This document shows positions 18,254 through 26,527 of a DNA stretch of 64,000 nt, one piece after another; position 1 is the first letter of the stretch; each line of letters starts with the position of its first letter. Origin of the DNA: Leptolyngbya sp. O-77. GTDB taxonomy: Bacteria > Cyanobacteriota > Cyanobacteriia > Elainellales > Elainellaceae. The notes beneath the pieces are model-generated. The model saw only the letters and a program-made list of their open reading frames with translations. It had not been told where the DNA came from and did no database searches. Location of the stretch: contig NZ_AP017367.1 of assembly GCF_001548395.1 (NCBI RefSeq), positions 843,001-907,000 of the forward strand, given 5' to 3'. A program made the position numbers and the translations under genes.

Positions 18254-20044
18254 ATGACACTGCCGATTCGCAATGTTGCCATCATTGCCCACGTTGACCA
18301 CGGCAAGACCACGCTGGTAGACGCGCTGCTGAAACAGTCTGGCACCTTTCGAGAAGGCGAAGAAGTCCCCGACTGCGTGATGGACTCCAACGCCCTAGAG
18401 CGTGAGCGCGGCATCACCATCCTGGCGAAAAATACTGCCGTTCGCTACAAAGACACGCTGATTAACATCGTGGACACGCCCGGCCACGCCGACTTTGGCG
18501 GCGAAGTGGAGCGGGTGCTGGGCATGGTCGATGGTTGCGTGCTGATTGTGGACGCGAACGAAGGCCCGATGCCCCAGACCCGCTTTGTGCTGAAAAAAGC
18601 GCTGGAAAAGGGGCTACGTCCGGTGGTTGTGGTGAACAAAATCGACCGTCCCCAGGCAGATCCCTACGGGGCGATTGACAAGGTGTTAGATCTCTTTCTG
18701 GAACTGGGCGCAGACGACGACCAGTGCGAGTTTCCCTATCTGTTTGCGTCGGGCTTGAGCGGCTATGCGAAGAAAGACCTGGACGACGATAGCACTGACA
18801 TGCAGCCCTTGTTTGAGGCAATTTTGGAGCATGTGCCCGCGCCTGTTGGTGACCCGGCCAAGCCGCTCCAGCTTCAGGTAACGACGCTCGACTATTCGGA
18901 ATATCTCGGTCGCATCGTCATTGGCCGCATCCACAACGGCACGATTCAGGCAGGGCAGCAGGCTGCGCTCGTGACAGAAACGGGGGCGGTGGTCAAGGCG
19001 AAAATCAGCAAGCTGCTGGGTTTTGAGGGGCTGAAGCGGGTAGAGCTAGAAAGCGCCACGGCAGGCAATATTGTCGCGGTGGCGGGCTTTGCCGATGCCA
19101 ACATTGGCGAAACCATCACCGACCCCGAAAATCCTCAGGCGTTGCCGCTGATCAAGGTCGATGAACCAACGCTGCAAATGACCTTCTGGGTCAACGATTC
19201 TCCCTTTGCAGGCAAAGAGGGCAAGTTGGTCACGTCTCGCCAAGTGCGCGATCGCCTCATGCGCGAGCTAGAAACCAACGTCGCCCTGCGGGTCGAAGAA
19301 ACCGACTCGCCCGACAAGTTTGCCGTGTCGGGTCGGGGTGAAATGCACTTGGGCATTTTGATCGAAACGATGCGCCGCGAAGGGTACGAGTTTCAGGTGT
19401 CGCAGCCGCAGGTCATCTATCGAGAAGTAAACGGGCAACCCTGCGAGCCGTTTGAACTACTGGTGTTGGATGTGCCGGAAGAGAGCGTCGGCGGCTGTAT
19501 TGAGCGTCTGGGACAGCGGCGCGGCGAGATGCAGGATATGCGCGTCGGCGGCAATGGTCGCACCCAGTTGGAGTTTGTGATTCCTGCTCGCGGGCTGATC
19601 GGCTTCCGGGGCGAATTTATGCGCCTGACTCGCGGCGAAGGCATCATGAGCCACAGCTTTTTGGACTATCGCCCACTGTCGGGTGAGGTGGAAACCCGTC
19701 GCAACGGTGTGCTGATTTCCTTTGAAGAGGGCGTGGCTACTTTCTATGCCATGAAAAACGCCGAAGACCGGGGCGTGTTCTTCATCACGCCAGGGACAAA
19801 GGTTTACAAAGGGATGATCATCGGCGAACACAATCGCCCCCAAGACCTAGAGCTAAACGTTTGCAAGACCAAACAGTTGACCAACCACCGAGCATCGGGC
19901 GGCGATGAACTGGTACAGCTTCAGGCCCCGGTGGAAATGAGCCTGGAGCGGGCGCTGGAATACATCGGCCCGGACGAGCTGCTGGAGGTCACGCCAGAGT
20001 CTATCCGCCTGCGAAAGATGGTGAAAAAACTGGCGAAGCGCTAA
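18254..20044 (+). CDS. typA: Ribosome-associated GTPase TypA/BipA
   Basis: With the ATG at 18254 (MTLPIRNVAIIAHVDHGKTT) the protein has ~596 residues, the usual length. G-motifs are intact: AHVDHGKT (G1), RGITI (G2), DTPGHADFGGEV (G3), NKID (G4) and ASGLSG (G5). EF-G-like domains II, III and V follow, with the TypA-specific C-terminal domain ending in LRKRMVKKLAKR-like sequence. TypA binds the ribosome and assists large-subunit assembly, especially under stress. A strong terminator follows at 20107-20142, so it is probably a single-gene transcript. Confidence 0.96.
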   Translation: MTLPIRNVAIIAHVDHGKTTLVDALLKQSGTFREGEEVPDCVMDSNALERERGITILAKNTAVRYKDTLINIVDTPGHADFGGEVERVLGMVDGCVLIVDANEGPMPQTRFVLKKALEKGLRPVVVVNKIDRPQADPYGAIDKVLDLFLELGADDDQCEFPYLFASGLSGYAKKDLDDDSTDMQPLFEAILEHVPAPVGDPAKPLQLQVTTLDYSEYLGRIVIGRIHNGTIQAGQQAALVTETGAVVKAKISKLLGFEGLKRVELESATAGNIVAVAGFADANIGETITDPENPQALPLIKVDEPTLQMTFWVNDSPFAGKEGKLVTSRQVRDRLMRELETNVALRVEETDSPDKFAVSGRGEMHLGILIETMRREGYEFQVSQPQVIYREVNGQPCEPFELLVLDVPEESVGGCIERLGQRRGEMQDMRVGGNGRTQLEFVIPARGLIGFRGEFMRLTRGEGIMSHSFLDYRPLSGEVETRRNGVLISFEEGVATFYAMKNAEDRGVFFITPGTKVYKGMIIGEHNRPQDLELNVCKTKQLTNHRASGGDELVQLQAPVEMSLERALEYIGPDELLEVTPESIRLRKMVKKLAKR

Positions 20045-20106
20045 CGCCGCAATGGCCAATAGGCGCTGAGGATCAGAGGTTGGATTGGCAACCGTTTTAG
20101 AAACAG

Positions 20107-20142
20107 AAACCGGAATGAGGCAAGCCTTATTTCGGTTTTTTT
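20107..20142 (+). terminator. Rho-independent terminator of typA
   Basis: Stem AAACCGGAATGAGGC / GCCTTATTTCGGTTT (15 bp, two G-U type mismatches) with a 2-nt loop, followed by a run of T. It lies 62 bp past the typA stop. Confidence 0.85.
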
Positions 20143-20243
20143 ACTTCGTGATCCGGGCAGTTGCATCGAGCCTGATGGTCCTGAAATGGCTCACTAGCAA
20201 TCCAAAATCTAAAGCAATCCAAAATCTAAAATCGATATGGTTC

Positions 20244-20732
20244 TCAAATTTGGGAAGTTTTTTCGAGTGAGGAAATGCGCCCGACTTCATAGCAGACGGC
20301 TCGATGAGATAGGCGGACTTCTCGAATAATTAAAAATACGCCTAAGACCAAGGTTCCAGTTCCCAAGAGGAATAGTCCCAGCGTCAACGTGGCGATCGCC
20401 GCTGCATTAGACGCAACCGCCAGGGCGATCGCCAACATACTAATCAGAAACACTAAAACAGCGCTGTAGATCACGATTACCGTTTTCTGTAAAAGGCGGT
20501 GATGCTGCGTGAGCAAGGGAATTTGGCGATCGATTTCCTGGAGTCGTTCCATATAAAAATAGTCCTCTTTGGAGCGCAGCAAATTGAGGCGCTCTAGCGC
20601 GAGCGATCGCATCGATTGACCAATCGCGGAATAGCGCATCAACACCGCATTTTGAATCAGCGCACAGGCCGTGACTAAAACCACGGGGGCAATGATTAAT
20701 TGAATGGTTTGGGCAACCTGCTGGGCGTTCAT
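20244..20732 (-). CDS. DUF2721-like membrane protein
   Basis: 162 residues with three hydrophobic helices: TIQLIIAPVVLVTACALIQN at the N-terminus, then after a polar helix containing RYSAIGQSMRSLALERL and RLQEIDRQIPLLTQHHRLL, two close C-terminal helices (VIVIYSAVLVFLISMLAIAL and ATLTLGLFLLGTGTLVLGVF). This layout, including the R-x-LxxE and QIPLLxxRxxLL-like segments, fits DUF2721, a small family of unknown role common in cyanobacteria. It sits downstream of, and on the same strand as, the peroxiredoxin fusion, 37 bp apart, so they may be cotranscribed. Confidence 0.75.
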   Translation of the reverse strand: MNAQQVAQTIQLIIAPVVLVTACALIQNAVLMRYSAIGQSMRSLALERLNLLRSKEDYFYMERLQEIDRQIPLLTQHHRLLQKTVIVIYSAVLVFLISMLAIALAVASNAAAIATLTLGLFLLGTGTLVLGVFLIIREVRLSHRAVCYEVGRISSLEKTSQI

Positions 20733-20769
20733 TTCAACCCCTCTAATCCACTACGTTAAGCGAGAGAAA

Positions 20770-21612
20770 TTATGCAGAAGGACTCTCTTTTTGCACATTG
20801 CGAGCCGTATCGCCAAAGCGACCTTTCACTAGCTCAAACTGCACCGCTGTTCCTACTGCCAGGGTGCGATACCCTTCGCCAGGAATAGCTGTGAAGTTAA
20901 AAAATACGTCCTCTCCCCCGTCGTCTCTGGTGATCATGCCGTTGCCTGATCGCAGGTCAAACCAGCGCACCACGCCGCGTAACACGGGCAGCCCGCTTTC
21001 TCCCAGCGGCGGTGCTCCGGTTGCCCAGGTCTGCTGCGGAATGCGAATCTGCCTTACCTCCGGCGCATCATAGGCTTCGTAGCGATAGTCCACGCGGGTC
21101 TGCATGATGGCGCGGAGATCTTGCCGTAGTTCCTCTAGTGTGGGCCGTCCCACAAAAAACCAGCCATTGTAAAGGCTGTAAATCGTCAGATCGGGCCGCA
21201 GCACGAAGGTATAAGGCTGCGGGCGATAGGCATATTCGCCTTCGGTTTCGTCCAGAATATTGATTTGCCGCAAGAGCGATCGCCCTTCATCGCAGAGAAA
21301 CGGCCACTGCGCCCCCAGCCCTGCCCGAAACGCCGCCTGCACAATGGGCGGATCGACAGACACTGTGGCCAGCTTGCAATAGTTCACCGCCAGTTCGCCC
21401 TGAAACTGCACTAGTTGAGGCAACTGCTGGCGATCGCGCGGACAAAAGAACCCCCGATAAAACACCAGAATCAGCGGGTAGCCGTCTGTAAAGCCCAGAT
21501 AGTGATCGACCAGCCCCGGCTGCGTCAGGCTGGAAAGCTGGACGGATTCACCGTCCTGGTTGGGCAGGGTTACGTCGGGAAAGCGATCGCCCACTGCGAG
21601 GTTTGTCGTCAT
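20770..21612 (-). CDS. Peroxiredoxin-like domain fused to a cold-shock domain
   Basis: 280 residues in two parts. Residues 1-~170 are an AhpC/TSA-type thioredoxin fold: GDRFPDVTLPNQDGESVQLSSL, LILVFYRGFFCPRDRQQLPQL with a single candidate peroxidatic Cys, and VSVDPPIVQAAFRAGLGAQWPFLCDEG. Residues ~205-275 form a CspA-like OB fold: GVVRWFDLRSGNGMITRDDGGEDVFFNFTAI, with the RNP1-like and RNP2-like (DVFFNF) positions kept, then VQFELVKGRFGDTARNVQ. The fusion suggests a redox-responsive RNA/DNA-binding protein. Known: both domains individually. Inference: that oxidation controls nucleic-acid binding. Confidence 0.85.
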   Translation of the reverse strand: MTTNLAVGDRFPDVTLPNQDGESVQLSSLTQPGLVDHYLGFTDGYPLILVFYRGFFCPRDRQQLPQLVQFQGELAVNYCKLATVSVDPPIVQAAFRAGLGAQWPFLCDEGRSLLRQINILDETEGEYAYRPQPYTFVLRPDLTIYSLYNGWFFVGRPTLEELRQDLRAIMQTRVDYRYEAYDAPEVRQIRIPQQTWATGAPPLGESGLPVLRGVVRWFDLRSGNGMITRDDGGEDVFFNFTAIPGEGYRTLAVGTAVQFELVKGRFGDTARNVQKESPSA

Positions 21613-21751
21613 AGCTGCGGCCCACGGCAGATGGAGCCCTCATGCTCACATACCGCTTCAGCCCTAGAATGAGGAAATGCTGAGCGTTTTTCCTAAAGCT
21701 CAAAAGCCTGACGGGAACCGCACTGCACCGATCGAAACCCGCTTCAGAAAT

Positions 21752-22177
21752 ATGCCTAACATTGCGATCGCCACGTCTGATGCCGACCTGTTGCGGTGCT
21801 TTCCGGTGATGCTGGAGCTGCGGCCGCATTTGCTCGAATCTGAATTTGTAAACCAGGTTCAGCGGCAAGCGCAGCAAGGCTTTCGGCTTGCCTACCTGAG
21901 CGAAGGAGACGACGTAAAAGCGGTTGCCGGATTTCGCCTGACGGAATCGCTGTCTGCCGGGCCGTTTCTCTATGTGGATGACCTGATCACCACCGAGTCG
22001 GCCCGCTCCAAAGGCTATGGTGAGGCGCTGTTTGGCTGGCTGGTAGACTACGCCCGCGCCCACGGCTGCCGATCGATGGAGCTAGATTCGGGGGTACAGC
22101 GGTTTGCAGCCCATCGGTTTTATCTGCGCCAGCGAATGGCGATCGTCGCGCATCATTTTTCCCTGCCGCTTATGTAA
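21752..22177 (+). CDS. GNAT-family N-acetyltransferase
   Basis: Start chosen at ATG 21752 (MPNIAIATSDADLLRCF); the in-frame ATG at 21677 adds 25 polar residues. The fold marks are the LYVDDLITTESARSKGYGEALFGWLVDYA segment, with the R/Q-x-x-G-x-G/A acetyl-CoA loop (RSKGYG), and HGCRSMELDSGVQRFAAHRFYLRQRM in the C-terminal half. The substrate is unknown. It is divergent from the peroxiredoxin fusion and convergent with dnaX. Confidence 0.85.
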   Translation: MPNIAIATSDADLLRCFPVMLELRPHLLESEFVNQVQRQAQQGFRLAYLSEGDDVKAVAGFRLTESLSAGPFLYVDDLITTESARSKGYGEALFGWLVDYARAHGCRSMELDSGVQRFAAHRFYLRQRMAIVAHHFSLPLM

Positions 22178-22193
22178 CCGCTGGCATAACTTA

Positions 22194-22245
22194 GAAATCG
22201 CTAAAAGAAATCGCTAAAAGAAATTGCCAAAAGAAATCGCCAAAA
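22194..22245. repeat. 13-bp tandem repeat at the 3' end of dnaX
   Basis: Four copies of GAAATCGCTAAAA (two with T-to-C or C-to-T changes) lie between the acetyltransferase stop and the dnaX stop. Degraded copies with TCGCCCGCTAAAAC continue up to and across the dnaX stop codon, so the repeat shares bases with the last codons of the gene. Confidence 0.85.
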
Positions 22246-22270
22246 TCGCCCGCTAAAACGCAATCGCCCG

Positions 22271-24301
22271 CTAAAACGGTACATCGTCATCCTCTTCTGC
22301 TGCGTCGGTTTCCCCAACATCTGCACTGCTTGCGCCTGGTAGCTCTCCGTCCAGATTGACCAGTTGCCCGTTAAACATTTGCGCCAGGCTCTTGGCCGCC
22401 CGCAGCACCTCGTCCTCCGCTTCCCAGGTCGGGATGGGCGGTGGCGAAGGGGGCGCGTCGGTCGATGCTGGGGATGGGGCGATCGCCGGAGCAGGGCGAC
22501 TGGGTTCGGGGGCAATAGGTGGAGAAACCGGGGCGACTGGAACTGCTGGGGCCGGCGCAGACGTTTGGGGCGGTGTTGCGGGTACAGGGGGCGCAGGGGG
22601 CGCACTGTCAGGGCTGGTCACGGCAAAGGCTTCGCTGCCTCCAGCCACCTCCAGCGTCACGCGAATCGTCTCATTCTGGAGCTTAGCAAACGCCGCTTCG
22701 ATGTTCGGCAGCTTGCTCTTTGCCATGTTGAACAAGGGCTGCGAGTTTACACCAATCCGCGCCGTTTGCCCGTCAAACCCCAGCAAGCGACACTGCTGCC
22801 GCAGCAAGATGGCGGTTGAGGGCGGGTGCATCAGGCTGAGTACATCTTGCCAGATTTGGGCGAGGTCGAGGGAGGGTGGAGAAGGGGCGAGGGGGGGAGA
22901 GGGAGAGGAGGCTTGGGTGTTGGGGTATTGGGGTGTTGGGGTGAGATGTTCTGTCACGCCTGCCTGACCCCTGACTCCTGACCCCTGACCCCTAACAGAG
23001 GGGGTGTTGGGGTGTTGGGGTGTTGGGGTAGAGATGGGTGGCGCAGCAGGACTTTGGGTGGGTGCTGCGCTGGGGGCGGCCGCTGAGGAAGTTGCCGCAG
23101 ATACCGAATCAGCAGGTGCGACAGAAACGGGCGCAGGAGAAACGGGCGCAGGAGAAAGGGGTGCGGGGGCAGCCATTCTGGGCACAGCGCTTCCCGCAGG
23201 CGACACGGGCACCGCCGAGGGCAGCAGCCCCATCAGCGACACCTCCAGCCAGAGGCGCGGCTGGCTGCTCTGGCGCAGGCGCGACTCGTTTTCCTGCAAG
23301 CGCTGCTGCCCCTGTTGCAGCATCTCGATGGGCAGCGATGCAACAAACTCGCACATTTCTGCCCAAGTGTTGGGCGTAATGGCAACCAAGTCGCTACGGC
23401 CGGGTGCGGTTTTGGCAATTAGCAGATCGCGGTAAAAGCTGGTCAGGTTTTGCAGCACCACCAGCGGCTCTCGTCCCCGATCCATCAGGCGGCGGGCGCT
23501 GTCGAGGACGGGGGCGGGCTGGTCGGCGGCGATCGCCTTCACCAGATCCAGCAAGTCCCGCTCTGGCACAGCACCCACCAGATCCCACACTTTTTCCGTG
23601 GAAATTTCGCCCTCCAGCAGGCTGAGCTGGTCAAGCAGGCTCTCGGCATCGCGCAGCCCACCCTGAGAAATTTGCCCCACCAGATGCAGCGCCTCCGGCG
23701 TGATGGGGATAGACTCAGCCTGGGCGATCGCCCCCAGATGCGTCACCATTGCCTCCAGCGGAATGCGGCGAAAGTCAAACCGCTGGCAGCGCGAAATAAT
23801 CGTCGGCAGCACCCGCTGCGGGTCGGTCGTCGCCAACACAAACACCACATGGGGCGGCGGCTCCTCCAGCGTCTTCAGCAGAGCATTAAACGCCGCATTG
23901 CTGAGCATGTGGCATTCATCGACAACATATACCTTGTAGCGACACTGCACCGGGGCAAACTGGGCCCGCTCGATCAGTTCACGAATGTTATCAACCCCTG
24001 TGTTACTGGCAGCATCGATTTCGATCACATCTAGCGCAGTGCCCTGGGCCACCATGCGGCAGACTTCACACTGACCGCAGGGTTTCTCGGTGGGCTGCTC
24101 GGCTTTCAGGCAGTTCAGCGATTTTGCCAAAATTCGGGCGCTGGAGGTTTTGCCCGTACCGCGTGCCCCAGTGAACAGGTACGCTGGGGCGATCTTTTGC
24201 TGGCGCAGGGCGTTGGTCAGCGTAGCGGCGATCGCCTCTTGCCCCACCAGCTCCGAAAACGTTTGGGGACGATACTTGTGATGCAGCGGTTCGTAGGTCA
24301 C
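22271..24301 (-). CDS. dnaX: DNA polymerase III subunits gamma/tau
   Basis: 676 residues. N-terminal AAA+ module: PLHHKYRPQTFSELVGQ, Walker A GARGTGKTSSARILAK, the four-Cys zinc site (C...CGQCEVC), Walker B-like VYVVDECHMLS, and the SRC motif (IISRCQRFDFRRI). The clamp-loader collar follows. Residues ~385-530 are a low-complexity Pro/Ala/Ser linker that includes ~40 residues encoded by heptanucleotide repeats (22911-23030). The C-terminal domain (LAQIWQDVLSLMHPPSTAILLRQQCRLLGFDGQTARIGV) is the tau-like part, and the acidic DDDVPF is at the end. No intein is present, unlike DnaX in some cyanobacteria. With holB it gives two clamp-loader genes in the window. Confidence 0.96.
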   Translation of the reverse strand: MTYEPLHHKYRPQTFSELVGQEAIAATLTNALRQQKIAPAYLFTGARGTGKTSSARILAKSLNCLKAEQPTEKPCGQCEVCRMVAQGTALDVIEIDAASNTGVDNIRELIERAQFAPVQCRYKVYVVDECHMLSNAAFNALLKTLEEPPPHVVFVLATTDPQRVLPTIISRCQRFDFRRIPLEAMVTHLGAIAQAESIPITPEALHLVGQISQGGLRDAESLLDQLSLLEGEISTEKVWDLVGAVPERDLLDLVKAIAADQPAPVLDSARRLMDRGREPLVVLQNLTSFYRDLLIAKTAPGRSDLVAITPNTWAEMCEFVASLPIEMLQQGQQRLQENESRLRQSSQPRLWLEVSLMGLLPSAVPVSPAGSAVPRMAAPAPLSPAPVSPAPVSVAPADSVSAATSSAAAPSAAPTQSPAAPPISTPTPQHPNTPSVRGQGSGVRGQAGVTEHLTPTPQYPNTQASSPSPPLAPSPPSLDLAQIWQDVLSLMHPPSTAILLRQQCRLLGFDGQTARIGVNSQPLFNMAKSKLPNIEAAFAKLQNETIRVTLEVAGGSEAFAVTSPDSAPPAPPVPATPPQTSAPAPAVPVAPVSPPIAPEPSRPAPAIAPSPASTDAPPSPPPIPTWEAEDEVLRAAKSLAQMFNGQLVNLDGELPGASSADVGETDAAEEDDDVPF

Positions 24302-24480
24302 GATAGCAAGGGGGGAACGCTCTTACTATTCTAAGGAGTCTGAGTTCTAGAGCGGCAGCGAATGAAGAGAACCCGTTTCAATCTGCACCTCGCATAATAG
24401 GTTGCAGGCGCTGTCAAAATTCTACAAATTTCGATTTGTCGCCGTATTTATCGCCGTATCTATCACCGCTGCGGTTCGTC

Positions 24481-24975
24481 ATGGCTGCCCAACTGTTGCC
24501 CTTTACTCTCGACCTGCCCAATGCCGCTGCAACCCAGCGATTGGGAGAACTTTTGGGGCGATCGCTCCCAGCAGGCAGCATTCTGCTTTTGGAGGGCGAC
24601 CTCGGTGCAGGCAAGACCACCCTCGTCCAGGGCATTGGGTTGGGCTTAGGCATTTCAGACCCCATCGTCAGCCCGACTTTTACACTGGTCAATGAATACA
24701 CCGAAGGGCGCATCCCGCTCTATCACATGGATTTATATCGACTGGAGCCAGCAGAGATAGAAGCGCTGTATTTAGACCAGTACTGGGCGGGGCAAGATTT
24801 GCCGTTGGGCATTGTCGCTATTGAATGGGCCGAGCGCCTGATTGCTATGCCCACGCCAAGCCTCCATCTGGCGCTCCAGACCTCGGCCTCCGCCAAACGA
24901 CGGGCCCATCTCACTTCTGCTGGAGAATTTAACTGGACGACCTACCTGAGGAATCTACCGGAGCAGTTTACCTGA
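24481..24975 (+). CDS. tsaE: tRNA threonylcarbamoyladenosine biosynthesis ATPase TsaE
   Basis: Start at ATG 24481 (MAAQLLPFTLDLPNAAATQRL). It has the P-loop LEGDLGAGKTTLVQG, the SPTFTLVNEYTEG switch-like segment and YHMDLYRLEPAEIEALYLDQYW, followed by VAIEWAERL, the standard TsaE/YjeE pattern. TsaE works with TsaB and TsaD to make t6A37 on ANN-decoding tRNAs. It is a single gene here, divergent from dnaX. Confidence 0.94.
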   Translation: MAAQLLPFTLDLPNAAATQRLGELLGRSLPAGSILLLEGDLGAGKTTLVQGIGLGLGISDPIVSPTFTLVNEYTEGRIPLYHMDLYRLEPAEIEALYLDQYWAGQDLPLGIVAIEWAERLIAMPTPSLHLALQTSASAKRRAHLTSAGEFNWTTYLRNLPEQFT

Positions 24976-26527
24976 ACCACAAGCCCAGACTTCATGGCAA
25001 ATTGCATAAAGCTTTTACAGAAGGTTCCAATTTTGTATTGGTTTTGTGGCCTTAACGGTTCATTTAGTTAAAAGGGCTACTAAAATATTATCTTAGACAT
25101 ATCGAGATTCTGCGTAGGGCATTCCTTGTGGAAAGCCCTGCTTTGCACTTCACCTGATGATTCTCAGTGCGCCCTTTTGCGGGGGACGGGTTCGATATAT
25201 CCGCCGTTTGGCCGATGTCTATCGGATTCTCAAAGGGGGAAATGAGGGATAGGTGGAGTGATTCACTAAGCCTGTGAGCCAACGGAGTCTGCGTGAGCTT
25301 CTGAGGGCGACCTGAACCGGCACCACGCCTAAGCTTCAGGATGCCGACCTAGATGCTAGTATACTTCCAAACCACGGTGTAGGGTGCATCTCTCGCCTCC
25401 TAAGAAAAACTTACTTATGCTATCTCTGTAAAGTTGACGCTAAGATCGCCGCAAAAGAGCGATCGCAGTGTTTGAGTTTGCTAGGTCAGTAGCGTTAGTT
25501 CAGTCGTGGGTTGGGCTTTGGTACAAACTGCCAGGGCTGTTATCCACTTGCTGAGGATGGGGTTGGTTAGCGATACAGGGCGCATTGCGCGATCGCCCAG
25601 GTTCCAGAAGCGGGCTTCGGAGAATCCTCTCAACGCTTGTTTCTGCTAACTGAAGGCTGGGTAGCGATGAGGCCGCGTAACGCTTTCGAGCCAAAATCTG
25701 AGGCTCTTTACTGATTGTTAGGGCTACGTTAAACGCTGTAGAGTTGCTGACTGAGGCAACCGCCTTTAAGCTAGGTCAAATGGTCGTTTTTGTAGACCCC
25801 TTGCGAGGCTACAGCTTCGTCCTTTGTTTGCCATAGGCTTTGCGGCATTGCGGAAGTCTGAGTCCAGCTTCTTTCCTTATGGAACACATTTTTAAGGAGC
25901 TTTGAGGAGTACACATTCTTACAGCAATGTGTCTCTCGAGAGCCTGTGTTCCCGAAAACTGTGTTTTCACAAACCTGGTTTTCGCAAGCACGTTTCCTCG
26001 AGCGTGTTCTTGAAAACCTATGAGTTCGCCTGTCGCTCCTAGAAATCTGGGTGCTTTTAGAGCGCTCAAAAGCCAAGGGGTTGTTTGTTTATAAGCGCCC
26101 TGACCGCTTGCTGTTTCTGAACTTTGGATTGCTGAGTCTGTCTGTTTGGGTCGGGTCTGCGACGCGTCTGGGACAACATTCTAGTCCACAGGGTCACGCA
26201 AGGCTGCCTTGGCTGAATGCCTGGGGGGCGATCGCCCGAAAACCGATCCCACCTCACCGCATCTGGCTAGGCACATCGGGGGATGCTTTTTGTCATCAAA
26301 TTCCTGTGCAATGGAAAAAGCGTCTTAATCCCCACAACTCTGCCGACCCAGCGCTGACGGAATCTGACGGCTAAAGTTCAGAGCGCTGGCTCCTTTGTAT
26401 TTCTAGGATTGGTCTTAGCCGTGCATCTTCAGCCGTGCATCTTAATTAGCTAGCTAGTTTAACGAGCTGCATTGTTTCCGTTGGTTCACCTTCTAAATCC
26501 TTCTTTAAGCCACTTGCAGGTTAGGCA
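24976..26527. other. 1.5-kb non-coding gap before the invertase
   Basis: No frame here shows a recognisable domain or consistent codon pattern; four short candidate ORFs overlap each other on both strands. The left third (about 25092-25335) is rich in stem-forming sequence and is listed separately. The right part has palindromic GTTTTC/GAAAAC and CTCGAG motifs around 25938-26020. The gap could hold an RNA gene or a decayed gene. Confidence 0.6.
25092..25335 (+). ncRNA. Candidate structured RNA of unknown type
   Basis: After a TAAAAT (25080-25085) that could be a -10 box, the sequence forms several strong stems: GTAGGGCATTCC/GGAAAGCCCTGC (about 25114-25142), CCGAT/ATCGG, and GGCGACCTGAA/TTCAGGATGCC near 25307-25348. 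None of the conserved motifs of RNase P RNA, tmRNA, SRP RNA or a known riboswitch class could be seen. The strand is a guess from the possible promoter. A 6S-like RNA is one option, not supported by any motif I can name. Confidence 0.3.

Noticed and set aside
25160..25215. GGGTTCGATATATCC resembling a tRNA T-arm
   Set aside because: No acceptor, D or anticodon arm could be placed around it.
25771..26076. Overlapping minus-strand frames of 86 and 101 codons
   Set aside because: Arg/Ser/Thr-rich, no start signal and two frames compete for the same bases.
26051..26374. A 107-codon plus-strand frame before the invertase
   Set aside because: No domain, odd composition, and it overlaps opposing frames of similar length.
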